In this document: positions 1 to 7,453 of the stretch, one piece after another | How positions within the stretch are numbered: position 1 is the first letter of the stretch | Layout: the number at the start of each line of letters is the position of its first letter | Origin: Christensenella sp. UBA3798 | GTDB lineage: Bacteria > Bacillota > Clostridia > Christensenellales > CAG-1252 | Length of the DNA stretch: 15,352 nt | Direction: 5' to 3' | NCBI GenBank assembly: GCA_002368735.1 | Contig: DFEQ01000048.1 | Coordinates: forward strand, 1-15,352 | Program-made: the position numbers and the translations under genes | The notes under the pieces: model-generated | Database searches by the model: none | Told to the model about the DNA's origin: nothing | The model's input: only the letters and a program-made list of their open reading frames with translations

Positions 1-26
1 GACTGCTTAATTGCAGTTCTTTTTTT
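1..26 (+). terminator. Intrinsic terminator at the left window edge (plus strand, possibly cut)
   Basis: A short hairpin (GACTGC at 1-6 pairing with GCAGTT at 13-18, one G-T pair at the base) is followed by a run of seven T at 20-26. This is the usual form of a factor-independent terminator for a plus-strand transcript arriving from left of the window. The stem may extend further left, out of sight. No gene belonging to it is visible. Confidence 0.6.
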
Positions 27-72
27 ATGTCCCGAATCATGCGCGTTGTGCGCGCGTGACGGGGTCCCATCA

Positions 73-102
73 AAAAAAGCGGCGGAGCACCGTCGCTTTT
101 TT
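73..102 (-). terminator. Intrinsic terminator of the rpmH-to-nucleotidase operon
   Basis: The 13-nt arms 73-85 and 90-102 pair with one mismatch (A-C as minus-strand RNA, G-U as plus-strand RNA) around the 4-nt loop 86-89. The GC-rich core is flanked by A6/T6-7, so the minus-strand RNA ends in a U run. It starts 11 bp beyond the stop codon of the nucleotidase gene and closes the minus-strand operon. Because the arms carry both A and T tracts it could also work on the plus strand. Confidence 0.85.
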
Positions 103-113
103 GACACTATAAA

Positions 114-1013
114 TTACTGTTTCTTATACGGCACCCTTGCGGCGGGAACGGACTTGGACGCGGGGTCGGTGTGCACCGTCTGGTCGTCGAAGAAGATGTG
201 CGCGCCAAAGGCTTTCAGCACCTCCGCCTTCTCTATGCCGCCGAGGAAGAAGGCTTCGTCGATACGGGCGTCCCAAGCGCGGAGCGTCCTGACCACCCTT
301 TCGTGCGCGGGGGCGTTGCGTGCGGTGACGAGCGCCGTCCTGATGGGCATCTTGTCCTCGGGGAAGCGCTGCTGCACGAGAGATATCGTCTTGAGAAGCT
401 TCGCGAAAGGTCCCTCGGGCAAAGGGTTCTGAGCGTTCATGCGCTCGTGCTCGGCGAATGCATCCAAGCCCTGCTCCTGATAGATGCGCTCCGCCTCGTC
501 CGAGAAGATGACCGCGTCGCCGTCGAAGGCGATACGGATCTGGTCGATCTCCTGATTGGGGTCAATCGGGAGAGCGTCGTGAGAGCAAATAATACCTGCG
601 GCAAAGCCGGCGTTGATCGCCTCTTGCACGTCATTTTCATCCGCAGACAAAAAAAGATCAGTTTTGAATGGCGCCAAATACGGCGCGATCGGGCGCCCGC
701 TGACGAGCGCTCCGCGGGAAATGTCCAGTCCGTATTTTTCTATAGACTTAAAGACGCGCAAGCTGGTATTGGCGCTGTTCTTGGACATGATGATAATTTC
801 GGTCAGTCGTTCATCGCCGTCGTTGAGCCTATGCAGCGCCTTGACCAAAGGGAACGCCGTCCCCGGATTTAGGATATCGTCCTCGTGCTCGATCTGATAG
901 GCTTCGTAGGCGTCGAGCCCCTGCTCCTCAAATATCTTATTCTCGGTTTCAAGGTCAAAGAGCGCCCTTGACGAAATGCCCACGACCAGTTTATTGTTCA
1001 GATCCCAAGCCAT
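114..1013 (-). CDS. Cytosolic 5'-nucleotidase (PF06189, NT5C1-like)
   Basis: This 299-residue protein fits the PF06189 5'-nucleotidase family, soluble HAD-fold enzymes that remove the phosphate from nucleoside 5'-monophosphates. Visible hallmarks are the HAD motif I FDGDAV at residues 163-168 (Asp164 and Asp166 as nucleophile and acid/base), the segment ALVTARNAPAHERV at about 227-240, and FFDDQ at 274-278, the acidic motif that binds Mg. The N-terminal SSRALFDLETENKIF segment is also typical of the family. There is no signal peptide or membrane segment. It is the last gene of the operon. Its ribosome binding site GAGGTGA overlaps the rsmG stop codon only a few bases before the ATG, so translation is probably coupled. 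Many Bacillota have chromosome-partitioning genes after rsmG, so a nucleotidase here is less usual. The family call is firm; the preferred nucleotide cannot be read from the sequence. Confidence 0.92.
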   Translation of the reverse strand: MAWDLNNKLVVGISSRALFDLETENKIFEEQGLDAYEAYQIEHEDDILNPGTAFPLVKALHRLNDGDERLTEIIIMSKNSANTSLRVFKSIEKYGLDISRGALVSGRPIAPYLAPFKTDLFLSADENDVQEAINAGFAAGIICSHDALPIDPNQEIDQIRIAFDGDAVIFSDEAERIYQEQGLDAFAEHERMNAQNPLPEGPFAKLLKTISLVQQRFPEDKMPIRTALVTARNAPAHERVVRTLRAWDARIDEAFFLGGIEKAEVLKAFGAHIFFDDQTVHTDPASKSVPAARVPYKKQ

Positions 1014-1021
1014 AAGTCACC

Positions 1022-1687
1022 TCACTTTATCTTTCTTCTCGGATATGCCGAAGGGGTGGTGAATATCTTGTCGATGACCACGATGGATCGCCCCATTCCC
1101 GCGTAGTCCACGCGATCCACCCGCGATATCATGCCGCCGAGCGTCTTGACGGCAATCTCCGCTTCCTTGAGTTCCGCCTCCACGTCCGCCCCTTTATACA
1201 GGACGGCGCAGCCTCCCACCTTCACGAGGGGGAGGAGATATTGCACGAGTTGCTTGGCGCCCGTGACGGCGCGCGCCGTCGCTACGTCAAAGCTCTCCCG
1301 CATCGCGCCGTACGCCGCGTCCTCCGCACGAAGGTGCAGCGCGCGCCCCTCGATGTCGAGGACGGCGAGGGTATCTTGCAAAAAGCCCACCCTTTTATTC
1401 AAAGCTTCGAGCATCGTGATATCAAGGTCGCCGCGGACGATCTTCAAGGGGATCGCGGGAAAACCCGCCCCGCTCCCCACGTCCACCACCGAGGCGCCGT
1501 GCGGGAAATACTTCTCGGCGATGACGCTGTCGATGAAGTGCTTGAGGACGACCTCTCTCAAATCGGTGATGGCGGTCAAATTGAACTTCTCATTCCAAGA
1601 GATCAGGTTATGATAATAGGTGTCGAAGAGCCCTTCTTCCCTGTCCCCTATCGTGATATTCTGTTCGGCGAATAATTCCTTTATCAT
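1022..1687 (-). CDS. rsmG: 16S rRNA (guanine527-N7)-methyltransferase RsmG
   Basis: RsmG (GidB) transfers a methyl group from S-adenosylmethionine to N7 of G527 in the 530 loop of 16S rRNA. In other bacteria its loss gives low-level streptomycin resistance. The 221-residue length is close to the family norm. The SAM-binding motif DVGSGAGFPAIPLKI lies at about residues 69-83, and the later ATARAV segment (about 135-140) belongs to the conserved Rossmann core. The start at 1687 has the ribosome binding site AAGGGAGA five bases upstream and lies 13 bp after the mnmG stop codon. The order mnmE-mnmG-rsmG is standard for Bacillota. Nothing is missing or unusual. Confidence 0.97.
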   Translation of the reverse strand: MIKELFAEQNITIGDREEGLFDTYYHNLISWNEKFNLTAITDLREVVLKHFIDSVIAEKYFPHGASVVDVGSGAGFPAIPLKIVRGDLDITMLEALNKRVGFLQDTLAVLDIEGRALHLRAEDAAYGAMRESFDVATARAVTGAKQLVQYLLPLVKVGGCAVLYKGADVEAELKEAEIAVKTLGGMISRVDRVDYAGMGRSIVVIDKIFTTPSAYPRRKIK

Positions 1688-1700
1688 AATTCTCCCTTGT

Positions 1701-3542
1701 TTAACGTTGCGTACGGACGAGGTAGGTGATGAGCACCGCGATATCCGCGGGGGATACGCCGCTGATCCTCGACGCCTGACCGAGGGTGCGGGGGCGCACC
1801 TTGTCGAGCTTTTGCCTCGCTTCCAAACGGAGGTTCTCCATCGAAAGATAATCGAGGGTCTCGGGAAGCACTTTTTCCTCCATCTTCATAGCGTCCGCGG
1901 CGTGCTTTTTCTCCTTGTCCAGGTAGCCGCCGTACTTTACCTCCACCGCCACTTCCTCCGCAAGGTCAATGTCGCGAAGCGCCTCGGGAAGGAGGGGCAG
2001 GATATCCGCCGCCGATATAAAGGAGCGCTTCAGCATCTCCTCGATGGTCATGCCGAAAGCGGCGTTTTCCCCTTTTGTCGCGTAGATCTCCTTGACCACG
2101 GCAAGGGGGACGGACGTCTTAAAGGCGGCGCGGAGGGCGTCCTTCTTGCCGTTCCTCTCCGAAAATTTTGCCCAGCGGTAGTCGTCCACCAGCCCGATCT
2201 CCCTTCCGAGGGGGGTCAAGCGGGCGTCGGCGTTGTCCTGACGGAGCGACAGCCTGTATTCAGCGCGGGCGGTCATCATGCGATAGGGCTCGTTCGTCCC
2301 CTTGGTCACGAGGTCGTCGATGAGCACCCCGATATACGCCTCGTCGCGGCGAATGATGACGGGGGACTTATTCTCCAGCTTACGCGCGGCGTTGATGCCT
2401 GCCATAAGTCCCTGCGCCGCCGCCTCTTCGTAGCCGCTGCTGCCGTTGAACTGCCCTGCCGAGAACAGCCCGTCCACCGCCTTAACTTCCAGCGAGGGCT
2501 TCAAGGCGAGGGGGTCGATGCAGTCGTACTCGATGGCGTAAGCGTAGCGCGCAAAGCGCACTTTCTCAAGCCCCTTGACAGAGCGATACATCGCTTCCTG
2601 CACGTCCTTGGGGAGAGAGCTGCTCATCCCCTGCACGTACATCAGTTCGCCGTCCCGGACTTCGGGCTCGATGAATATCTGGTGGCGCTCCTTATCGGCG
2701 AAGCGCATGATCTTATCCTCTATGGAGGGACAATAGCGGGGCCCGACCCCGTGAATGGTGCCGTTATAGAGGGGAGCCCTGTGGATATTCTCGCGAATGA
2801 TCCTATGCGTTTCGGCGTTGGTGTAGGTCAGGTAGCACGGCGTTTGGTCAAGCAGTTTCCCCTCGGTCAAAAAGGAGAAGCAGTTGATGGTGCTGTCGCC
2901 GTCCTCTCGCGTCATCACGCTGTAATCTATACTATCCGCATATACGCGCGCAGGCGTGCCCGTCTTGAACCTACGGAGGGGCAAGCCCTTTGCGAGCAAT
3001 GCCGCGGAGAGGTTTTTGCTGTTTTCAAAGCCGTAGGGCCCCGCGTCGTGTATCTCCTCCCCCGTGATGGTCCGCGAGGAGAGGTAGACCCCCGTGCACA
3101 GCACGACCACGTCTGACGAGTAGCTTTCGCCCTTCACGACCGCGCCCTTGACAGAGCCGCCCTCCACGAGGATATCCTCGCATTCCCCTTCGAGGATGGT
3201 GAGGTTATCCGTCGCACGGAGCGTCCTAAGCATATTGTCGTGATAGACCTCTTTATCGGTCTGTCCGCGCAGGCTCTGCACCGCCGCGCCTTTATTCCCG
3301 TTGAGCATCTTGATCTGCAGGAGGGAGGCGTCCGCGTTGAGCCCCATCTGCCCGCCGAGGGCGTCCACCTCGCGCACGAGGTGTCCCTTGCCCGTGCCCC
3401 CGATATTGGGGTTGCACGCCATATGCGAAACAGACCTCTCATCGAGGGTGACGATGAGGGTCTTATGCCCCAGCCTCGCCAAAGCGAGCGCTGCTTCTAC
3501 GCCGGCGTGTCCTGCGCCGATAACGATGGCTTCGTACTTCAT
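1701..3542 (-). CDS. mnmG: tRNA uridine-5-carboxymethylaminomethyl modification enzyme MnmG
   Basis: MnmG (GidA) is the FAD-dependent partner of MnmE. Together they install the carboxymethylaminomethyl group at C5 of the wobble uridine (U34) in a set of tRNAs. The 613 residues match the family length. The FAD-binding motif GAGHAG is at 9-14 and the signature CNPNIGG at 43-49. Cys236 (in QTPCYLTYT) and Cys271 (in GPRYCPSIEDKI, 267-278) correspond by context to the two functionally important cysteines of the family. The C-terminal part ends with the usual helical MnmE/tRNA-binding region. Its ATG overlaps the mnmE TGA stop (ATGA, 4 bp), so the two subunits are probably translated in a coupled way. 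The weak ribosome binding site (GGGAAA) fits that arrangement. Confidence 0.98.
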   Translation of the reverse strand: MKYEAIVIGAGHAGVEAALALARLGHKTLIVTLDERSVSHMACNPNIGGTGKGHLVREVDALGGQMGLNADASLLQIKMLNGNKGAAVQSLRGQTDKEVYHDNMLRTLRATDNLTILEGECEDILVEGGSVKGAVVKGESYSSDVVVLCTGVYLSSRTITGEEIHDAGPYGFENSKNLSAALLAKGLPLRRFKTGTPARVYADSIDYSVMTREDGDSTINCFSFLTEGKLLDQTPCYLTYTNAETHRIIRENIHRAPLYNGTIHGVGPRYCPSIEDKIMRFADKERHQIFIEPEVRDGELMYVQGMSSSLPKDVQEAMYRSVKGLEKVRFARYAYAIEYDCIDPLALKPSLEVKAVDGLFSAGQFNGSSGYEEAAAQGLMAGINAARKLENKSPVIIRRDEAYIGVLIDDLVTKGTNEPYRMMTARAEYRLSLRQDNADARLTPLGREIGLVDDYRWAKFSERNGKKDALRAAFKTSVPLAVVKEIYATKGENAAFGMTIEEMLKRSFISAADILPLLPEALRDIDLAEEVAVEVKYGGYLDKEKKHAADAMKMEEKVLPETLDYLSMENLRLEARQKLDKVRPRTLGQASRISGVSPADIAVLITYLVRTQR

Positions 3543-4852
3543 TTTCCCACGCAGAAACGACTGAATACGTCGTCTATTATCTTATCCGTTGCGCTCCCGC
3601 CGCCTATCTCGGCGAGGGCGTTTATGCTTTCTCTGAGGTCCACGAGCACGCACTCCGTATTCTCCTTTTTAAAGGCGTCGATGCCCTCTTCCAAGGCGCG
3701 GAGCGAACGACGAATGCAGTCGGCGTGCCTCTCTTCCAGCAAGGCGTCCGTGGCGCGGCTGTCCACGAGGGTCACGCGGAGCACTTCATCCAAAAGCGCG
3801 TCCACCCCTTCGCCCGTCTTGGCGCTGACGTTGATACCCGTCGCGTCCTTGCCGAGAATATCTATCTTATTATTCACGAAGAGCACTTTGCGAGCAACGT
3901 CCTTCACCTTGGAGATCTCCTCGTCCTCCGTTTGGCTCCCCGCTTCCGAGACGTATATTACGACGTCCGCGCTCTTTGCAGCGTCCAGGGAGCGCTCGAT
4001 GCCGATGCTCTCCACCTCGTCCCCCGTCTCGCGAATGCCCGCCGTGTCGAGAAGGTTTAGCTTGACCCCCTGATACACGATGCTCTCCCCCACCACGTCG
4101 CGGGTGGTGCCGTGCACTTCGGAAACGATGGCGCGGGGATAGCCGAGCAAACGATTGAGAAGCGAGGACTTCCCGACGTTGGTCTTGCCGAGGATGGCGA
4201 CGGTCACCCCGCCCTTAATGAGCTTGCCCGCGTCGTAGGAAGATAGGAGGGTGCTCATCTCCTCCTTGACCGCGGCGGCTTTCTCCATGCTGTCGTCCGC
4301 CTCGTCCTCCATCTCTTCGGGATAGTCGAGGGACGCCTCCATCGTGGACAATACCTCGGTCAGCGACTGCATCAGCCCCTCTATCCTATCGTGGAAGCGC
4401 CCGCTCATCAAAGAGTACGCTTCGCGGAGCTCGGCGTCGCTCTCTGCGGAGATCATGGCGCGGATACCCTCCGCTTCGTCCAAGGAGAGCTTGCCCGCCA
4501 TAAACGCCCTGCGAGTAAACTCGCCGGGAGACGCCAGCCTTGCCCCCGCGCTGAGGACGGCTTCGAGGACCCTCGTCACGAGATAGCTGCCCCCGTGCAC
4601 CTGAAACTCCACCATATCCTCGCCCGTATACGACTTGGGCGCGCGGAAATAGACCATCATGCACTTCTCGCGCAGGGTGCCCGACGTGAAGGTGCCGAGC
4701 CCGAGGTGATTGGGGACGACGTCCTCCGCCTTTTTTACCGTAGGGGAACTAAAAAACCGGAGCGCAAGGCTGAGCGCCTGCTCTCCGGACATTCTGACGA
4801 TACCGATAGCGCCCGCTCCGAGTGAAGTGGAGATAGCCGCGATGGTATCCAT
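3539..4852 (-). CDS. mnmE: tRNA modification GTPase MnmE
   Basis: MnmE (TrmE) is a potassium-stimulated, dimerisation-activated GTPase that acts with MnmG on tRNA wobble uridine. The 437 residues are slightly shorter than the usual 450-460. The N-terminal tetrahydrofolate-binding domain begins with DTIAAISTSLGAGAIGIVR. The G domain sits in the helical domain: P-loop GKTNVGKS at 222-229, GTTRD at 248-252, DTAG at 269-272 and NKID at 328-331. The protein ends in CVGK (434-437), the conserved C-terminal C-x-GK with the essential cysteine. The start at 4852 is set by the match to the family N-terminus. The ribosome binding site (AGAGAGG) lies inside the end of jag at a rather long distance, and the jag stop is only 6 bp upstream, so coupling is likely. 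Confidence 0.98.
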   Translation of the reverse strand: MDTIAAISTSLGAGAIGIVRMSGEQALSLALRFFSSPTVKKAEDVVPNHLGLGTFTSGTLREKCMMVYFRAPKSYTGEDMVEFQVHGGSYLVTRVLEAVLSAGARLASPGEFTRRAFMAGKLSLDEAEGIRAMISAESDAELREAYSLMSGRFHDRIEGLMQSLTEVLSTMEASLDYPEEMEDEADDSMEKAAAVKEEMSTLLSSYDAGKLIKGGVTVAILGKTNVGKSSLLNRLLGYPRAIVSEVHGTTRDVVGESIVYQGVKLNLLDTAGIRETGDEVESIGIERSLDAAKSADVVIYVSEAGSQTEDEEISKVKDVARKVLFVNNKIDILGKDATGINVSAKTGEGVDALLDEVLRVTLVDSRATDALLEERHADCIRRSLRALEEGIDAFKKENTECVLVDLRESINALAEIGGGSATDKIIDDVFSRFCVGK

Positions 4853-4858
4853 ATAATA

Positions 4859-5542
4859 CTAAAAACCTCTCTTCTTCGCGCCGAAACTTCTGGTCTTGAT
4901 ACCGTGCTTGCGGAAGGCGCTCTGCGTGCCGTACACCTTCTCGGGGAGCTTGGGCTCTATCGTGATATAACGATTGGGCTCGGTGCCCGTGCTGTAAGTG
5001 GTGACGTCCTCGTTCTCGGACAGCGCCTCGTGCACTATCTTTCTGTCGTGGGGGTTCATGGGTTCGAGCTCCACTTTGACCCTCTCGCGCACAGCCTTGG
5101 TAGCCATCTTCCTCGCGAGGTCGCAGAGGATGCGCTCCCTACGCTCCCTGTAATTCTCGGCGTCGACCGTTATCTTGAGATAATTCTCCTTGCCGCGGTT
5201 CAGGGAGATCTGCGCCAAATATTGAATGGCGTCCAACGTTTCGCCGCGATGCCCGATGGCATAGTTGGCGTCGTCGCCGTTGATGGTTACTTTGTAGCCC
5301 GACTCGATGGGCTCGATGTCGAGAGCGCAGTCAAGGTCCATCCTGTCGAGAAGGCCGCAGACGTAGTCCAATACGTCGTCCTCCTCGCTCCACTTGGTGG
5401 AGAGCCTGACGACGGCGGGGGTGCCTTCGCCCCCTTCCTCTACGACTTCGATATCCACCTGCGTCTCGTCCATGCCGAGCTGCAAGAGTCCCTGCTGCTT
5501 TGCTTCTTCCACGCTCTCAGCGCGCTTTTCAATGACTATCAT
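4859..5542 (-). CDS. khpB: RNA-binding protein Jag/KhpB (Jag-N, KH and R3H domains)
   Basis: This 227-residue protein has the three-part layout of Jag (also KhpB or EloR), an RNA-binding protein that in Gram-positive bacteria acts on cell elongation, division and, in Bacillus, sporulation, often with the small KH protein KhpA. Residues 1-50 form the Jag_N domain (IEKRAESVEEAKQQGL). A KH domain follows at about 78-130, with the nucleic-acid-binding GxxG loop as GHRG at 97-100. The R3H domain is at about 150-197 and contains Arg167-x3-His171. The tail after 200 is rich in Lys and Arg. The start at 5542 has GGAGG close upstream. It follows yidC, as in most Bacillota, but is separated by a 49-bp gap with a GC-only hairpin. 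Confidence 0.95.
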   Translation of the reverse strand: MIVIEKRAESVEEAKQQGLLQLGMDETQVDIEVVEEGGEGTPAVVRLSTKWSEEDDVLDYVCGLLDRMDLDCALDIEPIESGYKVTINGDDANYAIGHRGETLDAIQYLAQISLNRGKENYLKITVDAENYRERRERILCDLARKMATKAVRERVKVELEPMNPHDRKIVHEALSENEDVTTYSTGTEPNRYITIEPKLPEKVYGTQSAFRKHGIKTRSFGAKKRGF

Positions 5543-5554
5543 ATATCCTCCGAT

Positions 5555-5571
5555 GCCCCGAAAGACGGGGC
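5555..5571 (-). promoter_or_regulatory. GC-only hairpin just before the jag ribosome binding site
   Basis: A perfect six-pair stem (5555-5560 with 5566-5571, all G-C) closes a five-base loop between the yidC stop and the jag start. In the minus-strand RNA only three bases separate it from the GGAGG of jag. No T run follows, so it is not a standard terminator. It could stabilise or mark a processing point in the mRNA, or affect jag translation. The role is inferred from position only. Confidence 0.5.
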
Positions 5572-5591
5572 GCCATAAATAAAAATCTCTT

Positions 5592-6653
5592 TTAACGCCC
5601 CTTCTTGTAGGAGGCGGCGAGGCGATCTTCTTCCCACTTGGCGTCCTGCTTCTTGGCGATGTGGTTATAAACGAGGTTGAATATCACCGTGATGAGCGAG
5701 TTCATGACCATATAGATACAGAACGCCGCCGAATAGAATAGAGCGAATACGCCCATCATGATGGGCATCAGCCAGTTCATGACCTTCATCATGCCCTGCC
5801 CGTTCTGACCGTTCTCGCCATTCTGCTCGGGCATCGCGGGTTGCGTAGCCTTGGACAGTTTGACAGAGAAAATGGACAACAAAATGGAGATGAAGGGCAG
5901 GATAAAGTATCCGTTCCACTGCTTCATGTCGAAGAAGCCGTCCTTGGCGTAACTGTTGACGGCGGGCATCAATACGGCGTCGTAGCCGTTGTCGTACTGC
6001 GAATATATCAAGGGGAGCGCCCTCGTCTCCGCAGGCAAGGTGCCGCCGATCTGACCGAGCCCTCTACCCACGAACTTCTCAAAGGTGGGGACGGGGGTGG
6101 CGTAGGTATCCGACATAAAGATGTTCTTTATCCACAGCCAGCCCTGCTTCTCCTCGTTGAAGGCGACGACCATGGTCTCATCTAGCTCCTCCGTGGTGAT
6201 GTCGGGGTTTTCCGTGACTACGGCCTCGTACTTCTGCGTAAGCTCGTAAACCATCCTCTCGTTCTCATAACGCACGGCGGCGTTGAAGCCCGAGAAGACC
6301 ACGAAGAAGATGACGATGGTGATGATGGCGGGCAGACAGCCTCCCATCATCGAATAGCCGTTCTTCTTATAGAGCTCCATCTGCTTTTGCTGCAAGACGT
6401 CCGGCGCGTTGGCGTAGGTCTTCTTGAGCTTCTCCAGCTCGGGAGCGATGATCTTCATCGCACGATTGTTCTTGAGCATCGTGTGCTTCTGCCAAATATC
6501 GAGCGGAGAAAGGATCACCTTCAAGATGATGGTGAAGACCACGACCGTCCAACCGAAATTCCCGATGCCGTTATACAGGGCATAGATGAGTTTTCCGATC
6601 CAGTTGGTGAGCTCGGGCTCGCTCGAAATTAGAAATGACGTCAAATTAACCAT
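5592..6653 (-). CDS. yidC: Membrane protein insertase YidC/Oxa1 (extended form)
   Basis: YidC inserts proteins into the cytoplasmic membrane, alone or with SecYEG. The first core membrane segment spans about 32-54 (TVVVFTIILKVILSPLDIW), the next about 103-122, a third about 247-266 and a final pair of hydrophobic stretches about 291-330. The conserved LWI-N motif of the family appears at 173-177 (LWIKN). At 353 residues it is longer than the roughly 255-290 of typical Gram-positive YidC. The surplus is mainly in the region 130-245 between the second and third core segments, which would face outside. The groove Arg of E. coli and Bacillus YidC aligns with Lys45. There is no signal peptide or lipobox. 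A low-complexity QNGENGQNGQG loop lies at 277-287, and a Lys/Arg-rich tail ends the protein. It overlaps yidD by 13 bp. Confidence 0.95.
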   Translation of the reverse strand: MVNLTSFLISSEPELTNWIGKLIYALYNGIGNFGWTVVVFTIILKVILSPLDIWQKHTMLKNNRAMKIIAPELEKLKKTYANAPDVLQQKQMELYKKNGYSMMGGCLPAIITIVIFFVVFSGFNAAVRYENERMVYELTQKYEAVVTENPDITTEELDETMVVAFNEEKQGWLWIKNIFMSDTYATPVPTFEKFVGRGLGQIGGTLPAETRALPLIYSQYDNGYDAVLMPAVNSYAKDGFFDMKQWNGYFILPFISILLSIFSVKLSKATQPAMPEQNGENGQNGQGMMKVMNWLMPIMMGVFALFYSAAFCIYMVMNSLITVIFNLVYNHIAKKQDAKWEEDRLAASYKKGR

Positions 6654-6883
6654 TTGGCTTTCCCTCTGTAATTCTCCTTAACGGGATCAAAGCCGCCTTT
6701 TGCCAAAGGATTGCACCGCAAGATGCGGAAAAAGCCTTTGACGCACCCGACCAAGAGACCGTATTTCTCGATCGCTTGATAGGTATAGGACGAGCAAGTG
6801 GGGGTGTAAATGCAGCGATTGGGCAAAGCGGAGGAGATGTTCTTTTTATAAAACGTCAAAAGGGCGTGTGCCGCCTTGTCCAT
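6641..6883 (-). CDS. yidD: Membrane protein insertion efficiency factor YidD
   Basis: YidD is a small membrane-associated protein that helps YidC-dependent insertion. The 80-residue sequence carries the family signature: CIYTPTCSSYTYQAIEKYG (Cys24, Cys30) followed by RCNPLAKGGFDPV (Cys57 onwards). The N-terminal helix is amphipathic. The start at 6883 has GGAGG eight bases upstream inside the end of rnpA, and only one base separates the rnpA stop from the ATG. The 3' end overlaps yidC by 13 bp in another frame, so YidD and YidC are very probably made in a coupled way. Confidence 0.97.
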   Translation of the reverse strand: MDKAAHALLTFYKKNISSALPNRCIYTPTCSSYTYQAIEKYGLLVGCVKGFFRILRCNPLAKGGFDPVKENYRGKAKWLI

Positions 6884-6884
6884 C

Positions 6885-7229
6885 CTATTCCTCCTTCAAG
6901 AGGGCGTTCGCTTGCTTTAACAGCGACAACAGCGCCTCTCTGAGCTCTTGATAACTGCGCTCCGCACTGCCCACTCTTGCCACGACGACATAGTTCTGTC
7001 CCGCCTGTATCCGAGCCATTTCCAGCCGAAATGCCTCGCGAAGACGCCTCTTCGTCCGATTCCTACGGACGGCGTCGCCCACCTTTTTCCCTACCGAAAA
7101 GCCGACTTTCGGGGTGGAAAACCTGCTTTTGACGACGTAGAGGACAAGGAGCGCATTGCGATACGCCGCGCCGTGACGATACAAGTAATCGAAACTGCGC
7201 GAGTCGGTGAGGCGGTACTGCTTCTGCAT
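6885..7229 (-). CDS. rnpA: Ribonuclease P protein component
   Basis: RnpA is the protein subunit of RNase P, which with the RNA subunit removes the 5' leader from precursor tRNAs. The 114-residue protein is basic, as expected. It has the RNA-binding signature RNRTKRRLRE at 56-65, preceded by the family segment KVGFSVGKKVGDAV (41-54). The start at 7229 follows the rpmH stop by only two bases, and no clear ribosome binding site is seen, so its translation probably depends on ribosomes finishing rpmH. The RNA subunit gene (rnpB) is not in this window. Confidence 0.97.
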   Translation of the reverse strand: MQKQYRLTDSRSFDYLYRHGAAYRNALLVLYVVKSRFSTPKVGFSVGKKVGDAVRRNRTKRRLREAFRLEMARIQAGQNYVVVARVGSAERSYQELREALLSLLKQANALLKEE

Positions 7230-7231
7230 CG

Positions 7232-7366
7232 TTAGGCGCAGAGCTGCTTTCTGCCCCTCGCGCGACGTCTGGCAAGCACGTTCCTGCCGCCCTTGGTCGC
7301 CATTCTGGCACGGAAACCGTGCACCTTGCTTCTGTGTCTCTTCTTGGGTTGATAAGTTCTTTTCAT
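7232..7366 (-). CDS. rpmH: 50S ribosomal protein L34
   Basis: Reading the minus strand from 7366 gives 44 codons and a TAA stop. The product is the highly basic L34 protein, starting MKRTYQPKKRHRSKVHGF and continuing RARMATKGGRNVLARRRARG before a short KQLCA end. Length and sequence match L34 across bacteria almost without change. The ribosome binding site GAGGT lies about nine bases before the ATG. This is the first gene of the nine-gene operon, directly downstream of the strong promoter at 7427-7456, and it is adjacent to rnpA as in nearly all bacteria. Confidence 0.98.
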   Translation of the reverse strand: MKRTYQPKKRHRSKVHGFRARMATKGGRNVLARRRARGRKQLCA

Positions 7367-7397
7367 ATCTATGACCTCACTTTTTATAGTCTACGTT

Positions 7398-7420
7398 AAA
7401 AATACCTATGAGCAATAGGC
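7398..7420 (-). promoter_or_regulatory. Leader hairpin with U run in the rpmH 5' region
   Basis: In minus-strand RNA, CCUAU pairs with AUAGG (7415-7419 with 7405-7409, plus a G-U pair 7420/7404) around a five-base loop, followed by UAUUUUU. It lies at the predicted 5' end of the rpmH transcript, about 35-55 bases before the start codon. It resembles a weak attenuator or a 5'-protecting stem. The stem is short, so a regulatory role is only a suggestion. Confidence 0.4.
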
Positions 7421-7453
7421 TGTATTATTATAACTACCCTAATTATAGGCTGT
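7415..7453 (-). repeat. 9-bp direct repeat flanking the rpmH -10 box
   Basis: The minus-strand sequence ACAGCCTAT occurs twice, at 7445-7453 and 7415-7423, exactly 30 bp apart, which is about three helical turns. One copy overlaps the end of the -35 box; the other covers the predicted start of transcription and one arm of the leader hairpin. The spacing on one face of the helix would suit a dimeric repressor or activator, but nine-base identity in an AT-rich region could also be chance. Confidence 0.4.

Noticed and set aside
46..432. Plus-strand frame of 128 codons at the left edge
   Set aside because: It runs through the operon terminator and then antisense to the nucleotidase gene, with no recognisable domain.
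1620..3116. Long open frame on the plus strand (498 codons) opposite mnmG
   Set aside because: It lies antisense to a clearly recognised MnmG, has no family motif, and is typical of the spurious long frames produced by GC-rich coding DNA.
7442..7447. Second TATAAT in the rpmH promoter region
   Set aside because: It lies three bases from the TTGACA box and has no -35 partner at a usable distance; the other TATAAT has the correct 18-bp spacing.
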